Origin: JAZBPO01 sp963691775
Lineage (GTDB): Bacteria > Pseudomonadota > Gammaproteobacteria > Pseudomonadales > Azotimanducaceae
Direction: 5' to 3'
Assembly: GCA_963691775.1 (NCBI GenBank)
Contig: OY829369.1
Location: 2,108,001 to 2,172,000, forward strand
DNA length: 64,000 nucleotides
The position numbers were made by a program, and so were the translations under genes. The notes beneath the pieces were generated by a model. That model ran no database searches. It had not been told where the DNA came from and was given only the letters and a program-made list of their open reading frames with translations. Positions 24,861 to 33,210 of this stretch are shown here, piece by piece. How positions within the stretch are numbered: position 1 is the stretch's first letter; each line of letters begins with the position of its first letter.

Positions 24861-26360
24861 TCAGTCTGCGGCGAGTTCCCGCTGGACGTCCGCGACGCGG
24901 CGCACCCAGGGCGATTGCCCGGTCTGCGCCGCGACCCGCTCGATCGCTTCGCTGGCTTTGCCCTGAGCCTCGAACGACCCGTACACCACAACGTATTGCG
25001 CGACGCCGCTGCGACGGCGCTCGTAATAGCGGAAAGCCTCCGGGTTTTGCTGGGCATTGATGAACGTCTGTGCTCGTTCCGCCGTTGAGTTCACGAGCAC
25101 CTGCAGGACGAAATGCGCCGGATTCATGGCGGCAAGTGAAAGCGCTACGTCGGATACGCGTACCGTATCGTCAGCGGTCGGCGGTGGCGCAAGAAGCTTG
25201 GCCGGCTGAGCTGTCCTCGGCTCTGCCGCCTCGGGCGATTCGCCCGTTGGCGCGTCGATCCCGGGCTGATGCGTTCTCGGCGCGATCGTCACCTGCACAG
25301 GCGCAGCGTCGGTCACCGCGGCCGCTGCCGTCGCCGCTGCCGGCTGCACGGCATTCTCTATCCAGGGACCTGCTTCGTCCGCCTCGCTCGGAGTAAGGAT
25401 GCGAGGACCTGCATGACTGGCGAGGCGAGGTGTCGGGAGCGGCTCCGGGCGCGCCTGTGACGCCGCAGCAGGGGAATCACCCTCGCTGCCGAGCGTGAAC
25501 AGGGCAAGCGCAGCAACGATCAATGCAGCCGCAGCGCCCATGGCGATGAAATAGAGATTGCGCTGCTCCACGGCGGGCGTGGTCGCGCGCAGCATGTTGC
25601 CCGCAATCGAGTTCGCACGACCGGGAATCCCCTGCGAGCGCCTGAATATTTCCGCGTAGTCGTCCTCGCTGAACGGCGAGGCTCCTTTCAACCCGGCCCG
25701 GGCGAGTCGAAACTGCAAATAGCCTCGCAACTCGTTGAGGGCATAGCGCTCCAACAGCGCCTCATGCAGTAGCGGACCCACGCGCTGAGCACCGGAGGCC
25801 TTACCTAGCGCATCACGAATGCCAGGCTGTGCAAAGAGGATGACCCGCAGATGCGTCCCTATGGGCTCGAGCTCGGCAAGCTGCACAAGCTCGTCGAGCG
25901 CGTCCGCCTCAAGCTCACCGGCGTCATCGACCAGGACGAAACACCGAGCTTCGGCCCGGAACAGGGCCTGCAGGCGCTCGTGCACGATGCGCCGGAGCTC
26001 CGGTCGTGAGACATCGGGATCTGCGTCCGCCCCGATAGCCGCAGAAACCGCGGTCAGCAGATGCTTGGCCGACAGGAAGACGCCCGCGGAAATCCGCGCC
26101 ACGTGCACGTCTCCGGGCAGCGTTCGCAGCAGGGCGTGAAAGACCGTGGACTTGCCCACGCCCACGTCGCCCGTGAGGGCGACGAGCGACGGCGCCGGAC
26201 TGCCTGTGGCGGCAAGATCCTCTACCAGGCGGTCACGGCCGCCGCGCGCGAAGAACTCGGGGCCGGGCTCGGTGTCCGGGAACGGATCGCGCTCCAATCC
26301 ATGACGCTCCAGCCAGCGCTCATCGCGCTCCCCTGCTCGACCTTGCCGCTCCCGCTTCAT
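24861..26360 (-). CDS. damX: DamX-like AAA/ATPase with SPOR domain
   Basis: A 499-residue inner-membrane protein. The cytosolic part is an ExeA/GspA-type AAA ATPase with Walker A GDVGVGKST (64-72) and Walker B FVLVDD (141-146). One TM helix follows (about 270-290), then a long Ala/Pro-rich periplasmic linker and a C-terminal SPOR domain (about 415-495: HFVLQVLVNSTAERAQTFI ... VVVYGSF) that binds denuded septal peptidoglycan. E. coli DamX lacks an intact ATPase but sits in the same aroK-aroB-damX order. A cell-division role is inferred. The start overlaps the aroB stop by 4 nt. Confidence 0.88.
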   Translation of the reverse strand: MKRERQGRAGERDERWLERHGLERDPFPDTEPGPEFFARGGRDRLVEDLAATGSPAPSLVALTGDVGVGKSTVFHALLRTLPGDVHVARISAGVFLSAKHLLTAVSAAIGADADPDVSRPELRRIVHERLQALFRAEARCFVLVDDAGELEADALDELVQLAELEPIGTHLRVILFAQPGIRDALGKASGAQRVGPLLHEALLERYALNELRGYLQFRLARAGLKGASPFSEDDYAEIFRRSQGIPGRANSIAGNMLRATTPAVEQRNLYFIAMGAAAALIVAALALFTLGSEGDSPAAASQARPEPLPTPRLASHAGPRILTPSEADEAGPWIENAVQPAAATAAAAVTDAAPVQVTIAPRTHQPGIDAPTGESPEAAEPRTAQPAKLLAPPPTADDTVRVSDVALSLAAMNPAHFVLQVLVNSTAERAQTFINAQQNPEAFRYYERRRSGVAQYVVVYGSFEAQGKASEAIERVAAQTGQSPWVRRVADVQRELAAD

Positions 26361-27481
26361 GCAGTCCCTTCCCGGTAGCCAGCACGACCCGCGTCTATTG
26401 CCGCGGCGAGTATGTCGGCAGGCACGTCGTCCAAGATATGCGCCCTGCCAAGCCCGGCCAGCGTGATCAGGCGCAGGCGACCGTCGATGACCTTCTTATC
26501 GACGCCCATGAGCTCGACGAAGCGGCCCGTCGAGAGATCGGAGGGGGCAGAGCCGGGCAGGCCCGCGCGCTCGATCAATGCCTCGATCCGCTCGACATCG
26601 GACTCCGACACCGCACCAAGACGATGCGAGAGATCGGCGGCAAGCACCATCCCGGCGGCGACCGCTTCGCCGTGCAGCCAACTGCCATAGCCCGTGTGCG
26701 TCTCGATCGCGTGGCCGAAGGTGTGACCGAAGTTGAGGATCGCGCGCAAACCTCCCTCACGCTCGTCGGCAGCGACGACCTCTGCCTTGATCTCACAGGA
26801 GCGAGCGATCGCGCGACTGAGCACCTGCGCGTCACGCGCAAGCAACGCATCCATGTTGGCTTCGAGCCAGTCGAAGAACACCGCGTCGCGGATGCAGCCG
26901 TACTTGATGATCTCGGCGAGACCGGCGGCGAATTCGCGCGCCGGCAGGGTCGCCAGAACGGTAGTGTCGATCACGACGCGGCGCGGCTGGTGGAATGCCC
27001 CGATCATGTTCTTGCCGCGGGGATGGTTCACCGCGGTCTTGCCGCCGACCGAGGAGTCGACCTGAGCGAGGAGCGTGGTTGGCACCTGAATGAAGTCGAC
27101 CCCACGCTGATAGCAGGCCGCCGCAAAGCCGACCATGTCGCCCACGACGCCGCCCCCCAGAGCCACAAGCGTGGTGTGCCGCGAATGGCGTTGCTCTAGC
27201 AGCGCGTCGAAGATCGTCTGAAGCGTAGCGAAGGTCTTGTGCTGTTCGCCGTCGGGCAGAATCAGCGCGCCGGCGCGCGCGTCTTCGCCTAGATTCGCCA
27301 GCAGCGGGTCGAGGTAGAGCGGGGCAACGGTATCGTTGCTGACCACAAGCACTTCCCGACCGCGCAGGCCCCCACGAACACAGACGCCGTCGCCGAGCAG
27401 GCCGGGGCCGATGAAGATGGGATAGCTGCGCTCACCAAGGTCGACGTCGAGTCGCGTAGTCGCGACCTCAGGAGCGTCCAC
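26357..27481 (-). CDS. aroB: 3-dehydroquinate synthase
   Basis: A 374-residue enzyme that cyclises DAHP to 3-dehydroquinate, the second shikimate step, using NAD and a divalent metal. Conserved blocks are LPDGEQHKT, LGGGVVGDMVGFAAA, FIQVPTTLLAQVDSSVGGK, NMIGAFHQP and the metal-binding NFGHTFGHAIE with LHGEAVAAGM. It starts 2 bp after the aroK stop on the same strand and shares 4 nt with damX. Confidence 0.96.
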   Translation of the reverse strand: MDAPEVATTRLDVDLGERSYPIFIGPGLLGDGVCVRGGLRGREVLVVSNDTVAPLYLDPLLANLGEDARAGALILPDGEQHKTFATLQTIFDALLEQRHSRHTTLVALGGGVVGDMVGFAAACYQRGVDFIQVPTTLLAQVDSSVGGKTAVNHPRGKNMIGAFHQPRRVVIDTTVLATLPAREFAAGLAEIIKYGCIRDAVFFDWLEANMDALLARDAQVLSRAIARSCEIKAEVVAADEREGGLRAILNFGHTFGHAIETHTGYGSWLHGEAVAAGMVLAADLSHRLGAVSESDVERIEALIERAGLPGSAPSDLSTGRFVELMGVDKKVIDGRLRLITLAGLGRAHILDDVPADILAAAIDAGRAGYREGTA

Positions 27482-27483
27482 GC

Positions 27484-28008
27484 TCAGTTCGCTCCCTCCC
27501 GCAGCGCTTTCACGATCTCAGTCGCGAGCACGCGCGCAGAACGCTTGTCGGCGCGAAACACGAAGTCAGCGACCTCGCGGTAGAGCGGATCGCGCTCCTC
27601 GGCCATGCCCTCGAGGATGTCCCGAGGTTCGCCGTCCTGGAGCAAGGGACGATTCCGATCACGGCTGGTGCGCTCAACCTGCTGATCCAGCGGCGCATCG
27701 AGATAGACAACGGTGCCGCGACTGACAAGGCGCTTGCGATTGTCCTCGCGGAGCACGATGCCCCCGCCGGTGGCGATGAGTACGCCGTTGCGCTCGGTGA
27801 GCTCATCGAGCATGGCCGCTTCGCGCTTGCGGAAGCCTTCTTCGCCCTCGACGTCGAAGATCCAGCCGATGTCGGCCCCGGTGCGCTCTTCGATTTCCTT
27901 GTCGGTGTCGAGGAAGTCCAGGCCGAGCTCGTCCGCAAGGATTTTGCCCACCGTGGTCTTGCCCGCACCCATGGGGCCGATCAGAAATACATTGCGCGGT
28001 TTTTCCAT
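27484..28008 (-). CDS. aroK: Shikimate kinase I
   Basis: A 174-residue P-loop kinase that phosphorylates shikimate. The Walker A motif is GPMGAGKTTVG (11-21); DTDKEIEERTG binds Mg and shikimate, FRKREAAML carries the conserved Arg, and ATGGGIV plus the lid arginines RDRNRPLL complete the site. It is 101 bp downstream of pilQ and runs straight into aroB, so the pil and aro genes may be read through. Confidence 0.96.
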   Translation of the reverse strand: MEKPRNVFLIGPMGAGKTTVGKILADELGLDFLDTDKEIEERTGADIGWIFDVEGEEGFRKREAAMLDELTERNGVLIATGGGIVLREDNRKRLVSRGTVVYLDAPLDQQVERTSRDRNRPLLQDGEPRDILEGMAEERDPLYREVADFVFRADKRSARVLATEIVKALREGAN

Positions 28009-28109
28009 GGGTGCCCTACGCGATCCGTGACTTGATTACCAACCTTCGCGCCTCGCCCAGACGCGTGATCCCCTGCGCCAGGCGGTGCCGACCAGCAGTC
28101 GGCGCCCGC

Positions 28110-30236
28110 TCATCGACGCGTCAATGCGTCATCGATAATGCGAGGCGTGATGAAAATCAACAGTTCCCGTTTGTCCTGATTTTCTATGGTGCGCCGAAAC
28201 AGGCGTCCGACATAGGGCAAATCGCCCAGGAACGGTGTCTTGTCAACGGAACGATTCGACGTGTTCCGGAAGATTCCGCCGAGCACGATGGTCTGTCCGT
28301 TATCCACCAGCACCTGCGTCGAGACGGCATTCGTATCGATGCTCGGCACGCCATTGAAGATCTGCCCGACCTCGTCCTGGTTCACCTGCAGATCCATGAT
28401 GATGCGATTGTCCGGCGTGATCTGCGGCGTCACCTCCAGCGAGAGCACGGCGTCCTGGAAGGACGTGGAGGTCGCACCCGCAGACGTCGCCTCCTGGAAC
28501 GGAATCTGGGTTCCGGACTCGATGGTCGCTGTCTGCTGATCGGCCGTGATGACCTTCGGACGCGCCACGATTTCGCCGTTGCCCTCGGTTGCCAGCGCTG
28601 AAAGCTCCAAATCGAGCAGATAATCGCGACCCGTCAGACCAACGGTGAAGTTCGTGGTGCCCGAGGGCGCGGCCAGATCCACCACCGGTGTTTCGAGGAT
28701 TGCCGTCTCGCCATTGGCGGCGCCCGTCCGGATTGCCTGCGAATCGTCGACCGTCGACGCAATTGAAACGAAGCTGCCACCGGTCTGGCGCGTTGCCGCA
28801 CCACCCCAGCGAATGCCCAGCGTTTCAGAAAAATTGGCGTTTGCGTTGACGATTCGGGCCTCGATGAGCACCTGGCGCACGGGGATGTCCAGCTGCTGCA
28901 GGAGACGTCGGAACTCGACAATCTTGTCGGCTGTCTCGCTGATGATGATCGAGTTTGTGCGCTCGTCGACGATGACGCTGCCGCGCTCCGACAGCAGGCC
29001 GGCTTCGCCGCCCTCGCCGGCGGTCTGGAACAGATTCACGAGCTGCTGCGCATCCGCGTAGAGAACCTGAATGAACTCTGTGCGCAGGGGCGCGAGTTCC
29101 TGAATCTGCCGGCGATTGTCGAGCTCCTGTTTCTCGCGTGCCGCGATCTCGGCCGCTGGCGCGACCATGAGCACGTTCCCCGCCCGGCGCTTATCCAGGC
29201 CCTTGTTGCGCAGAATGATGTCCAGCGCCTGATCCCAGGGGACGTTCTGCAGACGCAGGGTGATCCGGCCGGACACCGTATCGGATGCGACCAGGTTCAG
29301 ATCAGTGAAGTCCGCAATGAGCTGCAGAACGGAGCGCACCTCGATGTCCTGGAAATTCAGCGACAGCTTCTCCCCCTTGTAGCGGAAGACGTTGTCAGCC
29401 CGCTCGACGCCAGGCGCATCCGGGTTGATCGGCCGGATATTGACCGTCACGACCTCGTCGGCCTGATAGGCGAGATATTCATATTCACCCGTCGGGCGGA
29501 TCGTGATCACCGCGCGGCCTGATTCCTCGATCGTGTCGATGAGTTCCACGGGCGTTGCGAAGTCGGTGACGTCCAGACGGCGACGCAGCGCCTCCGGTAC
29601 CGCCGTGCCGCCGATTTCAACGCGAATATCGCTGCCTTCCCCGCGCACGTCGAGCGGCGCTTTGGGGTTCGTCAGTCTGATGATGACCTGCCCTTCGCCC
29701 TGGTCGCCGCGGCGAAAGTCGATCTCAGTGACTTCAGAGGCCGCCGCGATCAAACGCTCGGCGGGGCGCGACGCAGCGGCGAGGGATCTCGCACTGCCGC
29801 CAGCGACGGAAGCGCCGACGCGAACAATGAGCGAGTCGCCGTTGACCGTGGTCTCGTAACCGACCAGCTCTGTGAGATTGATGATCATGCGGGTTCGATC
29901 GGCTGCTTCGACCACCGTCACGCTGCGCGTGTTGCCCGTGCCCAGCGTGTGGTATTTCGAGTCGAGCGCGCTGGTCGCGTTCATCAGATCGATGGCAATG
30001 CGCGCAGGCTGGTCGATCGTGTAGCCAGCCGGCTCCGGCGCCGGTCCGTCGAATTCAAGGCGAATCTCCGTGACGTCGTTCGGCAAGGACGCAAACCGGA
30101 TATCCTCGATGACGGCCGCTTCCACGAGCGAGGCCGTGATCGCAATCAACAGCGTTGCCGCGCTGCGCATGAGCGCCCCCAATCGCCGTACGGCAGACCG
30201 CGCTGCAGAGGATTGCTTACAAACTCGCATCGTCAT
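28110..30236 (-). CDS. pilQ: Type IV pilus secretin PilQ
   Basis: A 708-residue outer-membrane secretin through which the pilus fibre passes. From the ATG at 30236 (GGGGAC upstream) there is a signal peptide ending near LVEAAV. AMIN-type domains (IRFASLPNDVTEIRLEFDG and a second copy near 175-270) bind peptidoglycan; an STN/N0 domain (SLNFQDIEVRSVLQLIAD), an N1 domain and the secretin barrel (QVLIEARIVNANANFSETLG, GNGEIVARPKVITAD, VLGGIFRNT) follow. Starts at 30257 (overlapping the pilP stop) or 30302 are also open; the first would be translationally coupled. Confidence 0.94.
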   Translation of the reverse strand: MTMRVCKQSSAARSAVRRLGALMRSAATLLIAITASLVEAAVIEDIRFASLPNDVTEIRLEFDGPAPEPAGYTIDQPARIAIDLMNATSALDSKYHTLGTGNTRSVTVVEAADRTRMIINLTELVGYETTVNGDSLIVRVGASVAGGSARSLAAASRPAERLIAAASEVTEIDFRRGDQGEGQVIIRLTNPKAPLDVRGEGSDIRVEIGGTAVPEALRRRLDVTDFATPVELIDTIEESGRAVITIRPTGEYEYLAYQADEVVTVNIRPINPDAPGVERADNVFRYKGEKLSLNFQDIEVRSVLQLIADFTDLNLVASDTVSGRITLRLQNVPWDQALDIILRNKGLDKRRAGNVLMVAPAAEIAAREKQELDNRRQIQELAPLRTEFIQVLYADAQQLVNLFQTAGEGGEAGLLSERGSVIVDERTNSIIISETADKIVEFRRLLQQLDIPVRQVLIEARIVNANANFSETLGIRWGGAATRQTGGSFVSIASTVDDSQAIRTGAANGETAILETPVVDLAAPSGTTNFTVGLTGRDYLLDLELSALATEGNGEIVARPKVITADQQTATIESGTQIPFQEATSAGATSTSFQDAVLSLEVTPQITPDNRIIMDLQVNQDEVGQIFNGVPSIDTNAVSTQVLVDNGQTIVLGGIFRNTSNRSVDKTPFLGDLPYVGRLFRRTIENQDKRELLIFITPRIIDDALTRR

Positions 30237-30253
30237 GTCCCCGAAGTCATTCT

Positions 30254-30796
30254 TCATTGCTCGCTCGACGCGAGCTGCACGGTGCGCGACCGTTTGATCC
30301 AACCGCCGAGACCGTCTGAGACGATCTCGTCGAGCTCGATGGCGCCCTCCGAGATCGAAAGAATCTCGCCGTGGTCCAGGCCCAGATAGTCGCCCCGCCT
30401 GACGCGGTGCACGCTGCCGGACGCATCCCGTATGAGCGCGAAGAATGCGCCCTCGCGCTCGAGCGTGCCGACCATGGCGAGATCATTGAGGGCGAAGGAT
30501 TCGAGGTGCTGCTTGACCCGATTCGGATCCGGTTCCACTTCCGCCTCGTCGCCGGGCAGGCGAGGCGGCCGGGGTGGAACCGGCGGCTCGAAGGGACTAC
30601 GCAAAGAGGCGGCGCCATAGGCAAAGGGTTGGTACGCCTTGAACTCCGGCAGCGGCGCGACGGGGGGCTTGGGTCGCGCCTGCACGTCCCTCATGAACTG
30701 GTCGAGATCTGCATAGCGGCCCCCTCCAGAGCAGCCAGCGAGCAGCAGCGCGGCGCCGACAGCGATCATGAGGGTCCGTAGCGAGAACGACATCAT
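30254..30796 (-). CDS. pilP: Type IV pilus lipoprotein PilP
   Basis: A 180-residue inner-membrane lipoprotein: signal peptide with lipobox LLAGC (Cys22). The C-terminal beta domain (FALNDLAMVGTLEREG, VHRVRRGDYLGLDHG) is the part that bridges the PilNO complex to the PilQ secretin. A Pro-rich linker spans about 40-80. The ATG at 30796 overlaps the pilO stop by one base (TGATG); a second ATG three bases on has better spacing to GGGAG. Confidence 0.94.
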   Translation of the reverse strand: MMSFSLRTLMIAVGAALLLAGCSGGGRYADLDQFMRDVQARPKPPVAPLPEFKAYQPFAYGAASLRSPFEPPVPPRPPRLPGDEAEVEPDPNRVKQHLESFALNDLAMVGTLEREGAFFALIRDASGSVHRVRRGDYLGLDHGEILSISEGAIELDEIVSDGLGGWIKRSRTVQLASSEQ

Positions 30797-31416
30797 CAGC
30801 TCCCGGAGTCCAAATAGCGGTAAGTGCGCGCCTCTATGCGCATCACCAGCTCGCCGCTCGACTGATTACGCCCGGCGGGAGAGATCTGGAAGTCGTGTAG
30901 CGTCACGATCCTGGACAGGTTCGCCACCCCGCTCACGAAGGCGCCCATGTTGTGGTACAGGCCTTCAACCGTGATGCTGATCGGCAGCTCGATATAGAAC
31001 TCCTGCCGACGCTCCGGCTGGAGCTGGATCGACTGAAACTTCAGCCCCGCATCGAGCCCCGTCAGCGTGATGTCCTCGAGCAGGCCCGGCACCTCGGTGT
31101 CGGAGGGGAGCTGACGCAGCAGCGCGCCGAAGCTTTCTTCCATCTCAACTCGCTGCTGCTTGAGTTCCTCGAGGTTGGCCGCCTGCCCTGCCTTCTGCTC
31201 GAATTCGCTGCGCAGGGTCTGCTCTTTGCGCACCAGCCGATCCTGATCCTCGAGCAGCGGCATGATCATGAAGTAGTAACCGAGACCACACGCAGCGGCA
31301 AAGGCCAGGATGAGCACAATGACCTTGAGCGGCAGGGGCCACATGCCCATGTTGTTCGGGTCGAGATTGTTGAAATCGACCTCTTGCAGCTGCTTGAGCT
31401 GGTCCTGAATGGCCAT
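30796..31416 (-). CDS. pilO: Type IV pilus inner-membrane platform protein PilO
   Basis: A 206-residue bitopic protein with one TM helix (about 28-50), a coiled coil (about 60-105: DRLVRKEQTLRSEFEQKAG) and a periplasmic ferredoxin-like domain (LPSDTEVPGLLEDITLTG, YHNMGAFVSGVANLSRI). It pairs with PilN and holds PilP in the alignment complex. It starts 2 bp after the pilN stop. Confidence 0.94.
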   Translation of the reverse strand: MAIQDQLKQLQEVDFNNLDPNNMGMWPLPLKVIVLILAFAAACGLGYYFMIMPLLEDQDRLVRKEQTLRSEFEQKAGQAANLEELKQQRVEMEESFGALLRQLPSDTEVPGLLEDITLTGLDAGLKFQSIQLQPERRQEFYIELPISITVEGLYHNMGAFVSGVANLSRIVTLHDFQISPAGRNQSSGELVMRIEARTYRYLDSGS

Positions 31417-31418
31417 CT

Positions 31419-31982
31419 CTACTCCTCCCCAGCCGCGCGGTTCGGCAGCGTCTGGTTGAAGCTGAGGTCGAAGAACGACGCCTGATCGCCGAAGTCGGCT
31501 GCCTCACGCAGGCCTCGCAGGCTCGGCTTCTGGAACCACTCAGACGCCTCGAGATTCCGCATCAGCTCAGAGATCCGATTGTTCGATTCAGCCACGCCCG
31601 TGACCGTCACGAGGTTCCCCTGCACCTGCAGCTGGTTGTAGAAGACGCCGGTGCCGAGCGTGCGCACGAGCTGATCGAAGATTCGGACGATGACGGGCCG
31701 ATTACCCTGCAGATCCTGGATAACCTGCATCCGCGCAAGTAGTTCCTGGCGCCGCTGCTGGAGGTCGCGGATTTCCGTGATGCGCTCGTTGAGTATCGCG
31801 ATCTCGTTCTGCACGTAGCTGTTGCGCGCGCGCTGATCGTCGATGGCCGCATTCACGTACTGCATGGCCACGAACACGAGGCCGGAGGCGACGATGAGCA
31901 CGAACGCGAGGTACTGGAGAAACTCCTTCTGCTTCTCCTCCCGGAGCTCCTCACGCCAGGGCAGCAGATTTATGCGCGTCAT
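31419..31982 (-). CDS. pilN: Type IV pilus inner-membrane platform protein PilN
   Basis: A 187-residue bitopic protein. The conserved cytosolic start INLLPWREELREEK binds PilM, followed by a TM helix (about 22-45), a coiled coil (50-95) and a periplasmic domain with NLVTVTGVAESNNRISELM. It pairs with PilO. Only 1 bp separates it from pilM. Confidence 0.95.
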   Translation of the reverse strand: MTRINLLPWREELREEKQKEFLQYLAFVLIVASGLVFVAMQYVNAAIDDQRARNSYVQNEIAILNERITEIRDLQQRRQELLARMQVIQDLQGNRPVIVRIFDQLVRTLGTGVFYNQLQVQGNLVTVTGVAESNNRISELMRNLEASEWFQKPSLRGLREAADFGDQASFFDLSFNQTLPNRAAGEE

Positions 31983-31983
31983 G

Positions 31984-33045
31984 TCAGTCGAAGCTCCTCA
32001 TCGCGAGGCCGCACGCGATCATCATCGCCGGCGCATCGTTCGAAAGGGCGTCCACGTCGACCTTGGTGGCGACAGACATGTTCACGAATGGGTTGGCAAT
32101 GAGCGTTTTCGTCCCGAGCTTGGCCTCCACCATTTCCGGAAGACCTTCGATCGACGCCGTTCCGCCCGCGAGAATGATGCAGTCCACGTCATCGAACTGG
32201 CTTGAGGAAAAGAAGAACTGGAGCGAACGTGTGACCTGCTGAAGCACCGCTTCCTTGAAAGGCTCGAGCACTTCCGCCGCATAGTCATCGGGCAGACCGC
32301 CGAGCTTCTTCGCACGGCCCGCCTCCTCGAAGGAAAGGCCGTAGCGGCGCTGGATCTCCTCCGTGAGTTGCTTGCCGCCGAAGAGCTGCTCGCGCGTGTA
32401 TACGGATCGGTCACCGGTCAGGACCGAAAGCGTCGTCATCGTGGCGCCGATGTCGATGATCGCAACCACCATCTCGTCTACGTCGTCGCCGAGCTGGCTG
32501 TGCAGGAGAGAGAAGGCCCGGCGCATGGCGTAGGCCTCGATATCGACCACCTTCGCTTTCAGACCGCCGATCTCGAGCGCAGCCTGGCGCAGCTCAACGT
32601 TCTCCTTGCGGCAGGCCGCCAGGAGAACCTCCATCTGCTCCGTTCCCGCGAGCGGCCCGAGCGGCTCGAAATCGATCGCAACCTCGTCCAGCGGATATGG
32701 GATGTACTGATCCGCCTCGACCTCGATCTGCGCTTCCATCTCGGCGTCGTTGAGGCCGAGCTCCATCTCGATCACCTTCGTGATCACGGCGGAACCGGCC
32801 ACCGCAACGGCGCCCTGCTTGACCGGCGTCTTCGCACGCCCGAGCACCCGCTTGATCGCTTCTCCCACGCCCTCGACGTCACTGATATTCTTCTCGACGA
32901 CGGCATTTGGCGGCAGGGGCTCGACGCCGTAGGCCTCGACTCGATAGCGATCGCCGGACTTCGACAGCTCGAGCAGCTTCACCGATGTGGAGCTGATGTC
33001 GAGGCCGAGCATGGCATTCGACTTCTTCTCGAAAAGTCCGAACAC
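31984..33045 (-). CDS. pilM: Type IV pilus assembly ATPase-like protein PilM
   Basis: A 353-residue actin-like cytosolic protein that binds nucleotide and the PilN tail. Typical parts are LGLDISSTSVKLLELS (phosphate-1 loop), KTPVKQGAVAVAGSAVITK, EVEADQYIPYP, AIIDIGATMTTLSVL (phosphate-2) and LAGGTASIEGLPEMVE. It is the first gene of the pilMNOPQ operon and is divergent from mrcA, as in Pseudomonas. Confidence 0.95.
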   Translation of the reverse strand: MFGLFEKKSNAMLGLDISSTSVKLLELSKSGDRYRVEAYGVEPLPPNAVVEKNISDVEGVGEAIKRVLGRAKTPVKQGAVAVAGSAVITKVIEMELGLNDAEMEAQIEVEADQYIPYPLDEVAIDFEPLGPLAGTEQMEVLLAACRKENVELRQAALEIGGLKAKVVDIEAYAMRRAFSLLHSQLGDDVDEMVVAIIDIGATMTTLSVLTGDRSVYTREQLFGGKQLTEEIQRRYGLSFEEAGRAKKLGGLPDDYAAEVLEPFKEAVLQQVTRSLQFFFSSSQFDDVDCIILAGGTASIEGLPEMVEAKLGTKTLIANPFVNMSVATKVDVDALSNDAPAMMIACGLAMRSFD

Positions 33046-33081
33046 GTCAATTTTCCATCAAGGGCATGGACTTACGAACAA

Positions 33082-33114
33082 CTTATAGCACACAACATTA
33101 AATTACATTCTCAA
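33082..33114 (-). promoter_or_regulatory. Predicted pilM promoter with extended -10
   Basis: On the minus strand the AT-rich gap between pilM and mrcA has TGC-TATAAG, an extended -10 (hexamer at 33087-33082). TTGAGA at 33114-33109 is 21 bp upstream, too far for a standard -35, so the extended -10 would carry most of the recognition. The start would be near 33075. Confidence 0.45.
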
Positions 33115-33210
33115 TGCTGACGACAACCTGTGTACGTGACGCACTTCACGACTCGGGAAAGCGGGCGCACCCGAAGCGCCAAGTCATTGAACTGACTGGA
33201 ATCCGAATTC

